A DNA stretch of 64,000 nt from Nymphaea colorata (Eukaryota; Streptophyta; Magnoliopsida; Nymphaeales; Nymphaeaceae): positions 20,463,354 through 20,527,353 of the forward strand of contig NC_045142.1 of NCBI RefSeq assembly GCF_008831285.2, read 5' to 3'. The notes beneath the pieces were generated by a model. It saw only the letters and a list, made by a program, of their open reading frames with translations. It made no database searches and was not told the DNA's origin. Made by a program: the position numbers and the translations under genes. This document shows, in pieces, positions 36,138 to 45,459 of this stretch (position 1 is the first letter of the stretch; each line of letters starts with the position of its first letter).

Positions 36138-36870
36138 AAACCTTGGCAAGTAGCAAAATGAGTGTTGAGAGATGGGCTCAGGGCGAGTGAAGTTGTTCCT
36201 CTGGGTTAGTATCGAGAGAGTACTGCGTATGCATAAAGGTGATTTATGTGTATTCCACGAAGATAACAACCTATGAACATTTTGTCTCGTTGAAACTCAT
36301 AAGTTGAAGTGGGTATGACACGTGACAAAGCTACCCAAAACCATAAAAGAGATGGCGTTCTGTAGTAGCCTTTGGGGTGGTGAGGTATTCCCCTCAAAGG
36401 TGAAGGCTGGCTAAAAAAAAAAAAATTGAAATGACAAAGAAGACGAGCAAAAAAAAAAAAACCAAGAAAAATCAAAAGAAAATCAATGACAAGGAAAGCA
36501 AGAAAGAAAAAGTGTCTGCCAAGGGATGCAGGACATGAAAGCAGAAGTCTCTAGCATTGATTGCGGATCCTTTGTGTATGAATGATTCGAGGTTAATATC
36601 TACTCCTTTTTCTTTAGTTTCCTATGAAGCAAATAACAATTTCTTTATGCTCACACCTTGAAAATGGAAAGAAATCCCTTCGTGAGATTTGATACCATCG
36701 GTGCGATTCCCAATCCTAATACTTCATCGAATGCTTCAGGTAAAAGAAGGTTGTCTTTTCCACACAACATGCACTAAAAGCTTATGGGCAAGACTTTGAA
36801 AATAACAAGCCATTTCAAAGTTCAATTCTTTGCAAAGAAAACTTGACGTCTTTTGCTATATTCTTGATTG
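36138..36870 (+). repeat. Diverged copy of the dispersed repeat R
   Basis: Clearly related to 32640-33330 and 56700-57420: shared TGGCA(A/G)GTAGCAAAAT, GAGAGATGGGCTC, TTCCTCTGGGT, GGCATAAAGGTGATTTATG and the poly-A tract after GGCTAAAA. More diverged than those two are from each other, so it is an older or different member. Confidence 0.85.
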
Positions 36871-38965
36871 GTGAGTATACGAGGGAATACTTATTCTCTT
36901 TAGATCATTTTAGTTGAGGTTTGGTCTTATTGTTGAGTGTCAACCTGGTTTAGAGTCTTTAGACTTTGAGACCCATGTTCATTATTTTATTTATGGCCAT
37001 GCTTATTTTGAGTCAGTTTTATGTAGTGCGTAAGTTAACTAAAGTACTTTTTGTGTATAGTCTAGCATGGTAGGGACATGGGTTAAAGTAGTGTTGTGGT
37101 TCCATGCTTGTTTGAATCTTAATTATAGTAGTTCTGGTTTGATTGTTAACTGTCGTGTTCTTTTCATTGAGCATTTGATTCTGTTTAAAACCACGTATCT
37201 AAGTTGCACATGTCCTAACCGAGGTATGGTTGAAGAACTGTGAATGATGGAGTTGTTAAACCTTGGTATTGATTTCATGTGTTTGTTGGTCTTCACTAGG
37301 ATTGTCAAAAATAAGAGCATATGCTACTTGCTTGTTTTTCTAAAAGGCACAAACCAAGTTAGTTAGCTGAATTATTTTGCAAACATATTAATTCCTGATT
37401 TGTTTTTTCATTTTTTGTGTTTGATAGTTAAGATTCCCTGCATCTGCATCATAATTATATTTTCATCACTTGTTCACTGAACTTATGTATATTTTTATGT
37501 TATTAAGGTGCTGCTGGTTTTGATAGTTTGGTTTTTAGTTTAAGATGGTTCAGATTTTTTAGTGATCTGTATACTTTGCCAAGTTGAATTATCTAATAGA
37601 TTCTTTTGATCAGTTTGGTTCCAAATTTTCTAGAGGGTTAGTTTCTATACATTTGTTTTTCATGTTATTTCTACCTTTCTGCCTTGTGTACTTGAGTGTT
37701 GCATGTTCATCTTCGTTGCAAGCATAATAGTCATCTTGCATGTTCGTATAGCTTATTGATTTTTCCATGTTTTTTGCTGGGTTTTAAGATATTTATTTCC
37801 TACAAATTGTCTTCAAGAACTACTATTTTGTTTCCAGTGGAAATGAGGTTATGGTTTCCATAGACATGCCTGACTGGCCCATCAGGATGCAGTTAGGGGA
37901 AGTTAAATTGATGGGTGCATCAAGAGCAAAATTGTTATATTGAATTTAGGCTTACTTGGCTAATTTTTTACGTCATGCAACATCTTTGACTGTATACACA
38001 ATTGCCCTTTGTAATCTCTTCTCTTCTATTCATTGAGTTACTGTGCAGCTAACCGAATGCAAAGTGCTAACCTTTTCTTCACTTATATTTTGCTCTATAT
38101 GTATGAATATTGAAATGTACAATTAACCATTTGGATAAGAAGATTATTGGCTTCCTCTTGTAAAGATGAATGAGATGGTTGCCCTTGATGTTTCAGATTA
38201 CAATTTTTATTTTTATTTTGTTAAAATACTGTTTATTTCTGTTAAATATGTGAAGGAGAAATTTTGAAGTTCAATTCTAATCATCAAATAGGCATGTTGA
38301 CAAAGTGGGGGTGGGGGGGCGGGTGGTGTAGTGGGGGTTGACAAACTTGGGTAGATGGTTGCCCTTAGTTGGTTCTCACGATCTCCAATGGTGGACGCCT
38401 CCTTCCTCGAGCGAGCTATGGATGGGAGCTGCTGGTTGTGGTGCGGATCGCCTTGCTAGAATTGAGGTAGAATCTTCCCAAGTTTGGTTAATGGGAATCT
38501 CTTAGAGTCATGCCAAATCTCTTGCCTTTGGTGAAAGTTGACTAGGTTCAATGAACCTAATGGACTGGACGATCCTTTCCTTGATTGTTGGAAACAGATT
38601 AGGTAAGTGGATCTCGCAAGGGTGGGGGAGCTGCCTTCCACCATGTGTCTTCACCTTATGGTGCCACCAAACTCCTTCCTTAATTGATTCGGTCCAGGTT
38701 CAATACACCTAGGCGCGTGAGATCTCCTTTCCAAGATAGTAGGGGATGGGTATAGCAAGTGTCGTTCCATCCTTTTTGGAACGGTCTAGGTGGCGTGCTT
38801 CCTTCTTGCGGTGCCTCCCAAATATATCGTCTTAGCTGTTGGCACCTCTACCCACGTGTTGCCACCTGTCCAACTCGAGATCAGCTGCAAATCCGACCTT
38901 CCTAAAGTGTCGGGATTGGATTTGGAAGGACTGGACGGTGCCAAGAACCTCTCGGCATAGCTGAG
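36871..38965. other. No gene seen
   Basis: T-rich, intron-like sequence to about 38290, then a more GC-balanced segment with no lasting frame. A G-run with a GGGGGTGGGGGGGCGGG core lies near 38307-38325. The segment from 38330 on could be the upstream part of element H's LTR, but no boundary is clear. Confidence 0.5.
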
Positions 38966-39300
38966 TTTAGTTGTGGGAGTCGTTTCATAGAACCGGGTTG
39001 GGGAGGCATCTCAGTTTGAAGAACCGAGGGAGTGACGTATCGGATTCAAGAACCGGGTCGGGGGGCAACTCGGTTTCAAGAACCAAGTTGGGGAGACATC
39101 TCAGTTCGAGTTGAGGAGCCTCTCGATTTCATGAACCAGGTTGGAGACTGTTACAATCTAGGGTTCGGATCAGGAATCGGGTCTACTGGATAGATCCAGA
39201 AGATCACTATAAATAAGGGAATTGTAGGGGTCATTAGGGTTACTGTAACAGGGTTAGGCAGTGTGAGGAGCCTCTTGATTTCATGAACCAGGTTGGAGAC
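38966..39300 (+). repeat. 30-bp minisatellite and 152-bp tandem duplication
   Basis: From about 38970 to 39148, roughly five imperfect units of about 30 bp with the theme TTTCAAGAACCGGGTTGGGG and CATCTCAG. From about 39112 a segment containing the start of an LTR (TGTTACAATCTAGGG at 39149) is repeated 152 bp later (39301). The first copy lacks an internal piece present in the second. Confidence 0.85.
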
Positions 39301-39507
39301 TGTTACAATCTAGGGTTCAGATCAGGAATCGGGTCTACTGGACTGATCCAGAAGATCACTATAAATAAGGGAATTGTGGGGGTCATTAGGGTTATCGATG
39401 AACTAGGGATTTTCCTCTGGTGAGGGTTGCTCTAACAGGGTTAGGTAGTGTGTGTGGGGGTGAGTGTTTTCTTGTAGTAGGTGAATGTTAGCAGGTGGTG
39501 GCTAACA
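39301..39507 (+). repeat. Element H 5' LTR (proposed)
   Basis: Starts TGTTACAATC and ends GGCTAACA, two bases before a Met primer site (TGGTATCAGAGC, 39509-39520). The inverted TGTTA/TAACA ends support the boundaries, but the longer reading from 39149 is possible because of the 152-bp duplication. The motif AATCGGGTCTA lies 27 bases from the start. Confidence 0.6.
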
Positions 39508-39508
39508 A

Positions 39509-39520
39509 TGGTATCAGAGC
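39509..39520 (+). promoter_or_regulatory. Element H primer-binding site (initiator tRNA-Met)
   Basis: TGGTATCAGAGC one base after the proposed LTR end, as in the copia elements of this window. Confidence 0.85.
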
Positions 39521-40596
39521 CGGTCGTCTTATTCACCAAACCAATCCACCTCTTCACTTTGTCTGCTAATGAGGATGAGGATCCTGCAGTTCTTGAATCA
39601 ATCTGCAAGCAATCGGAGGAAGAGCACCAAATGATGGACAAGTTCATGGAGGCGATGGAAAGGAAGGTTGGGAAGATCGAGCAGCCTCGAGAATCCATGA
39701 ATAAGAGATTGGGAATGATAATGGCACAAAAAAAGGCTTTCAAAGACCCGTTGGAACAGTTGCTTAACAACTTAGATGGTAAGGTGATCAAAACTGAGAA
39801 CATTCTAGAGTTGTCATACAAGGATGGAGAATAAATAGCAAAGGTAGTGTCCGCCTCTCAAGACAAAGAGATGGTTAAGGTCTGTCACCAACTCGATTTT
39901 TATGGTAGCAACAATAATTTCCCTTGCGTTGAGGTCATGAAGCAAGAGATTGCAGGAATTGAAGAGAACCTACAAGAAAATGGCCATAAAATCATTAACG
40001 TTGATGAAAAAGGAACAGGCCAGATTTTATGAAATCTTGGATGTTCGTTCATACTTCATGCCGATTCAAGTTGGAAAAAGAAATAGTTGGAATTGGGAAG
40101 CACCATTTAGGCCATAGGGGCACATTCGTTCCATCACCCAAGAAAGGCACCATTCCCCTATCTCCAATAGTCAAACGGCAAGGTACGCATAATTCTTCTT
40201 ATGTTTATGTGGAGTTATCGGCAGAGCGCCAAGTCGCTTTGTTGGAGGCCTCACATGCGAATGGAAGGAGTGCAAAGAAGCCATGAAAACCGCCACGGGG
40301 GAATGGCATGAATAGTCAGACGATCAAGGAGGAGGTGAGGCTGGCGCCTCAAAGCAAGATGCAGGGACGCGAGGGAACGAAGATCTGAGGCACCACTATT
40401 TGATATGACAGTTGGTGGCATTTTTCCCTTGGTGATTTGCAATAATGTTCCAAAAAGGGGCAAGTTCAACGTTGGGCATTCTCTTACCAATGGCAAGTCT
40501 ATGAGAATAAGGGAAAAGCCTCATAAATGTCCGAAGGGTCCTTTGAGATCCGATTGCAAGGGTTTTGGGGGATATCAGACCATTGGGGATGAAATC
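39521..40596 (+). pseudogene. Element H gag-like region, copy 1
   Basis: A charged, helix-rich reading begins soon after the primer site: EEHQMMDKFMEAMERKVGKI, then MNKRLGMIMAQKKAF, then LEQLLNNLDGKVIKTENILE. It resembles the coiled-coil N-terminal part of a retrotransposon Gag. The frame is broken by TAA at 39832 and again at 40030, with further decay after that. No zinc knuckle or pol domain can be placed, so I cannot say whether it is copia or gypsy. Element E is inserted at 40597. The uninterrupted sister copy is at 59662-60970. Confidence 0.7.
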
Positions 40597-40891
40597 TGAA
40601 AGAATCTTCACATAAACATGTCTCTCCGTCTAAAAATCTGATAGATTGAGAATAGAGAAGAAAGAGTAAAATAGTGAAAGAGAGGACGATGGAGGAAAGG
40701 AAGAACAGTCGGCCGAGCACAGCCCCGGTGTTCCTTAATCTTTCATTAAAACGTAACCCTAATTAGGTTACAACAGATTTGCACATAAAAATATAAAATA
40801 TTACAAGGAAGCCATTGCTTAGTGACCTTAGGCGTGTGGCTATAAAGAGAATGGATCGGGTCTGAATAGACCCGATGCCCATACGCTAACA
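40597..40891 (-). repeat. Element E 3' LTR
   Basis: 295 bp; plus-strand start TGAAAGAATCTTCAC, end CGCTAACA, followed by the polypurine tract (AGCCCCCCTCAAG). A 9-bp-arm palindrome ATCGGGTCT-GAAT-AGACCCGAT lies at 40855-40876. Confidence 0.9.
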
Positions 40892-41335
40892 GCCCCCCTC
40901 AAGTTGTGCATTAGATTTGGTCATGCACAACTTGTTCTTCAAATCCCAAAAATGCTGCCCTGTGAGACATTTGGTAAAAAGATCAGCTATCTGTGCATGT
41001 GTGGATATATAAGTAGGCAAGATCTCGGCTTCTTCAACTTTTTGATGAATGAAGTGTTGATCAACCTCTATATGCTTGGTATGATTATGCAAAATGGGAT
41101 TGAAAGCAATTTTTATTGCAGTCTGATTGTCACATAGTAATGATGATCGAGCAATAGCGAGATTGAGCTCTCAAAGTAAATGATGTAACCATGATGCTTC
41201 AGTCGTCCCTACAGCCATTGCTCTATACTCTGCCTTAGTGCTAGATCTAGCAACAACACGCTGCTTTTTACTACTCCAACAAATGAGATTAGAATCAAGG
41301 AAGAGACAGAAACCTGAAACTGCTCGTCGGTCATT
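40892..41335 (-). pseudogene. Element E RNase H fragment
   Basis: Minus-strand RNase H C-terminus. Motifs are FCLFLDSNLICWSSKKQR, ARSSTKAEYRAM and, after a frame break near 41172, HTKHIEVDQHFIHQKVE and LTGQHFWDLKNKL. Nearly the same as in element C. It ends abruptly at the inversion point. Confidence 0.88.
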
Positions 41336-42763
41336 CGTGCTATTTTGTGCAGATTTATTGGGTATGCAGATAACTACAAGGGTTATAGGTGTTACAACCC
41401 TAAAACTGGGCGTGTACATATTTAATGGCATGTTGTTTTTTATGAAAGCAGGTTACAGGATCCCAAGGCTCCTCTTGTGACACTCAAGGACAAAAATGAG
41501 GTTTATGATACTTGGCTACATGCTGAAATCTTAAGACAAGGAGCGGAAATGTTAACTGAGCACAAGGTGCAAGATGTTAATGAGCCCGAGACAATTGTAA
41601 GTAGTTCCTTGAACAACACTACTTCCTTGGACAGCATGCCTTCATCTTCTCAGCTCAGTGGTCCACCTATGCATAATCGGTTCTCAGACCTAGTGAATTC
41701 TAGGTGATCAGTTCCTACTGCAGCTCCACACAAATCACAATGCGTGCGACATCCTATTGATAGATGGGTGGGCTATAACAACTTTTCTTTGGATTTTCAG
41801 CTATTTATGACAGAAATCAGCAAAAAGGTGGAACCAAAATCTTATCTTCATGCGAGTAAGGAAAAATGTTGGGTTGAAGCTATGAATGAGGAAATGGCAG
41901 CCTTGCATGAATGTCAGACTTGGCAGATTGTCCCTCGTCCAGCTGATAAGAATGTTGTGCGATCCAAATGGGTTTATAAACTGAAATATAAGCCAGATGG
42001 TAGCTTTGATCGGCATAAACCACGACTTGTCATGCGCGGTTTCACTCAACAATATGTGGAAGATTATGATGAAACATTTAGTCCAGTCATCAAGATGGGA
42101 ACAATCCTTGTGATTATTTCTCTTGAAGTCTCATATGGATGGCCTCTTTATCAGTTAGACGTCAAAAATGCCTTTCGTCATGGAATTCTTAAGGAAGAGG
42201 TATACATGGAGCAACCTCCCGGCTATACTACTCATGATCCTCAAAAATGGGTTTGCAAATTACACACGTCTTTATATGGGTTGAAGCAAGCTTCTAGATC
42301 ATGGTTTGATCGTTTTTCTCATCATATACAACAAGTTGGTTTTCTCCGAAGCTCTCTCGATCATTCTTTGTTTATCTATCATACTGGAGAAGCTACCACC
42401 TGGTTACTTATCTATGTTGATGATATTTTTATAACTGGAAATTCTCCTTCACATATATCTTATGTTAATGGTATGTTGAAGCAAGAATTCAAGATGAAGG
42501 ATCTAGGCGAACTACGATATTTTTTGGGTGTTGAACTTGACAGGACAAATGAAATTTAATTCTTACCCAGCACAAGTATACTATTGATGTTTTGGATAGG
42601 GCAGGTATGAGTAACTCCAAACCCATCACTACCCCCAGTGTTCTGAATACTAAATTGACTGCATCTGATGGAACTGCTGCATATTCCAATCCTACATTCT
42701 ATCGCAGCATTGTTGGTATGTTACAATACCTTACTTTTGCTCGCTCAGACATAGTAAATCAAA
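41336..42763 (+). pseudogene. Element E inverted integrase-RT block
   Basis: Plus-strand codons begin with the integrase tail RFIGYADNYKGYRCYNPK, then LKDKNEVYDTWLHAEILR. After a TGA near 41705 comes a 271-residue RT frame (41744-42559): MNEEMAALHECQTWQIVPR, RGFTQQYVEDYDETFSPV, QLDVKNAFRHGILKEEVY, LYGLKQASRSWFDRF, an intact YVDD, and LGELRYFLGVELDR. It stops at TAA 42557. Codons of the RT tail follow (SNSKPITTPSVLNTKL, FYRSIVGMLQYL). Orientation is opposite to the flanking LTRs and RNase H. Confidence 0.9.
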
Positions 42764-42795
42764 GGTCACAGGACAAAAACCTGTCTCTGATACCA

Positions 42796-43068
42796 TGAAA
42801 GAATCTTCACATAAACATGTCTCTCCGTCTGAAAATCTGATAGATTGAGAATAGAGAAGAAAGAGTAAAAGAGTGAAAGAGAGGACGATGGAGGAAAGGA
42901 AGAACAGTCGGCCAAGCACAGCCCCGGTGTTCCTTAATCTTTCATTAAAACGTAACCCTAATTAAGTTACAACAGATTTGTACATAAAAATATAAAATAT
43001 TACAAGGAAGCCACCGCTTAGTGACCTTAGGCGTGTGGATATAAAGAGAATGGATCAGGTCTGAATAG
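42796..43068 (-). repeat. Element E 5' LTR, truncated
   Basis: Aligns with 40597-40891 from TGAAAGAATCTTC to GGTCTGAATAG, then diverges. The last about 23 bp of U3 are missing. GGATATAAAGAA occurs on both sides of the break (about 43037 and 43073). Confidence 0.88.
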
Positions 43069-43084
43069 CCTGGATATAAAGAAA

Positions 43085-43258
43085 ATATAAAATTTTTTGA
43101 AAATGCTCCGTACCCGTACCCGCACCAGTACCCGTACCCATACCTATGTGACATAGCCTGGAAGGTATCCTTCTGCTGCAAACTTTTTTCTTTTCTTGAG
43201 ATATCTCAAATTCCTTAGACAGTGCATAAAGTTTGTCGTCAAACATATTCAAAAAATA
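43085..43258. repeat. Partial copy of the 31.3-kb inverted-repeat element and its flank
   Basis: Matches about 31288-31455 closely: TTTTTTGAAAATGCTCC, the TACCC-rich right end, the TATGTGACATAGCCTGG terminus, and about 95 bp beyond it up to CATATTCAAAAAATAC. Because sequence outside the terminal repeat is shared, this copy arose by segment duplication rather than transposition. Confidence 0.88.
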
Positions 43259-43437
43259 CCTCTTTGGTCTCGATTTCTAAGGCAGCTCTCTTTGAGAGCT
43301 GACAGCTGCATCCTTCCAGTCCACCATGCTTAACTGTCGTGCACACTGTGAACCCTCTCTCATTCCATCTCAAGAGTCCCAGTCTGGTTGAAGGCTATAG
43401 AACCTGAGCAAGTATGAGGAAGGGAAAATAGACATAC

Positions 43438-43766
43438 CTCAGATGGCCAACTTCATCTGCTGCTGCGCTCTTACTTTCACCAATTTTTGGATCATCGGTA
43501 GTTATTCTGCTGCCTACAGCTAAGTCTCCTAATTCTTGTTCTTTGTATCGAGAATCCTTGTTTGCTCCTTTCATTGGAAGGATGGGAATCGTCAAAGAGT
43601 CGACAAGCACTTTCGTTTCTCCCCCATTCCGCATCTCCTTGATTGCTCCATCTGCTACTGCCAACCTCACCACGACTATGGATTTGGGTGCAGAAAGTTT
43701 CTTCTTGTGTAGTAGACAGAGAACCTTATCAAGGAGATTTTCATTTTCTTCTTGTAACATATCAAG
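43438..43766 (-). CDS. Exon of an unrecognised coiled-coil gene
   Basis: A 329-base open block on the minus strand, bounded by a good acceptor (AAATGGCAG) and a good donor (GAG/GTATGTC). It reads LDMLQEENENLLDKV, then KSIVVVRLAVADGAIKEM, then VLVDSLTIPILPMKGANK, and ends KSAAADEVGHLR. The LQEENENLLDK part is a coiled-coil heptad pattern seen in several plant proteins, such as SCD2-type coiled-coil and kinesin-like proteins, but I cannot choose. The shared flank at 43160-43258 reads MFDDKLYALS-EFEISQEKK on the same strand and might be another exon of the same gene. Status as gene or fragment is open. Confidence 0.45.
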
Positions 43767-44055
43767 CTGCCATTTAAAAAATGACCATGTTACAACATGG
43801 AAAGATATTTTAACAACAATTAGGTTACATCATGAAGTGGAAATGCATGCGCACAGAGTAAACAAGAGAGAGGAGGGGTGTACCGGATGCGCTTGTTGGC
43901 TCTGATACCGCTCGGCTTTGATCCTCCCAATGTTCTTCCAATCAACGCTATCGAAACGTTGAAGGAGGCATGACCATGCTAAGCTTTAGTTATATGAGAC
44001 AAATATGAGAGAGAGCAAGAAGAGAGAGAGACTGATGTTTCCATGCTTAGTTGAT

Positions 44056-44612
44056 GAACTCCGCCGATCTCGTCGCATTTTGTTCTTTCGTTCTTCTTCT
44101 ATATCAACAAGACCTGACGCAAAACTTCCACCGCGAGTGGAGGAAAAGCAAAAACAAGAACACCAAATTTTAGCGATTATGAGATGAAAAAAGATATCAG
44201 AGAGTCAGAGAGAGGATGCTCACCAATGGCGACGCCGAAAAGGTCTGGTGAACTCCGTCGATCTCTTTCTTTTTGTTCCTTCGTTCTTCTCCGATATCAG
44301 CAAAACCTGATGCAGAACTTCCGAGGCCGAGTGGATGAAAAGTACGAACAAGAATGCCAAATTTTAGCGATTATGAGATGAAAAAAGATAACAGAGAGTC
44401 AGAGAGAGGACGCTCACCAATGATGACGCTGAGAAAGAAAAGACCTGGTGCTCCGTCGATCTCTTTCTGATTCGGAACCTTCTATCGATCGAGAGAGAGA
44501 GAGAGAGGGGGACGTTAAAGAACTTTTGGTGCTCTGTCGATCTCTTTCTGATTTGGAACCTTCTATCGATCGAGAGAGAGAGAGAGAGAGGGGGACGTTA
44601 ACGAACTTCCAC
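44056..44612. repeat. Tandem repeats with (GA)n cores
   Basis: A unit of about 194 bp starting GAACTCCG(C/T)CGATCTC occurs at 44056 and 44250, and a partial third starts at about 44451. Within the third, an 81-bp unit (CT(C/T)(C/T)GTCGATCTCTTTCTGAT, then a GA run, then GGGGGACGTTAA) is itself duplicated (about 44451-44531 and 44532-44612). Confidence 0.88.
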
Positions 44613-45459
44613 TTCCCTCCAATACCTCCAACGATCTTGGTTTCCACTTAAGTTGGTGACGTTCGGTTAACAAAATTTTTTATTTTTGGACCCACTTTTT
44701 CAACATAATCTCAAATGTGACATCGTGACTACAAGCTAAACTGTAAAACAATGACAGAGACTAAAATTTTGAAAAAAAAGTTATGTTCTCACGCTTAAAT
44801 GTGCTTTGCATCGAGTTGAGTGGTGCGTTATTGATGCCTCTTCAATCTAATTCATATGGGAAGAGGCATTGATGTTAAAAAGTGTAGCATAAAATCATTC
44901 AGATTCCAAAATAACTTTCAACTCAAAAAATAAGATAAGTATATATATATATATATGTTCTTGATACGATATAAGTCATTCCTGTCGTTTCTACATATAT
45001 ATATATATATATATAGAAACGAAAAGAATGACTTATATCGTATCAAAAACATATATATATATATATATATATAGTTATTCTTGCAAAATTTGTGCAAATG
45101 AAATTGTTTTAAATATGTTATGATACACACATATATACGTTTCAAACCATGGTGTACTGTTTTATTTTGGTCAAAGAAACTCAATTTGTGAAACCCAAAC
45201 TAGCTTTTCCATGCAATCAATTGTAAATGAACAAAGAAAATCAGTTTGCGTTTTGGATTTGGAGTTCCAATAGGAACCTACGCCACATATAAACTAGGGG
45301 GTGTTTAAATGCATGGTATATAAGGTGGATTTTTTTTTTGGGTACGATGGAAGTAAAATTCCACTAACAGAACCAGATAACTATATACATACATACACAC
45401 ATATACATATATAAACAATCAAATACATGCAAATATATAATTTTGTTAGCATAAGTAGC
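44613..45459. other. Non-coding between tandem repeats and Toc pseudogene
   Basis: AT-rich with no gene, apart from the hairpin listed separately. Confidence 0.6.
44939..45074. repeat. Hairpin of 38-39-bp arms embedded in (TA)n
   Basis: The left arm (44956-44994) and right arm (45014-45051) are near-perfect inverted repeats sharing TTGATACGATATAAGTCATT. They are separated and flanked by TA runs. This looks like a very small fold-back element in a TA microsatellite. Confidence 0.88.

Larger units (their letters stand above)
40597..43068 (-). mobile_element. Element E: copia copy with inverted interior
   Basis: LTRs of the A/C family flank a shortened interior of about 1.9 kb. From the left come the 3' LTR (40597-40891), then the polypurine tract and RNase H on the minus strand (40892 to about 41335). 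Next is a block of about 1.43 kb on the plus strand (about 41336-42763) with integrase C-terminus and RT. Finally come a few bases of leader, the primer site (about 42782-42795) and the 5' LTR (42796-43068, minus). Gag, protease and the integrase core are absent. The 5' LTR is cut off after GGTCTGAATAG. It sits inside element H; the left flank AAATC cannot be compared with a right duplication because the right end is lost. Confidence 0.88.

Noticed and set aside
43894-43908. TTGGCTCTGATACC resembling a reversed Met primer site
   Set aside because: No LTR boundary (TG start) follows and no gag lies next to it. Probably chance or a tiny remnant.
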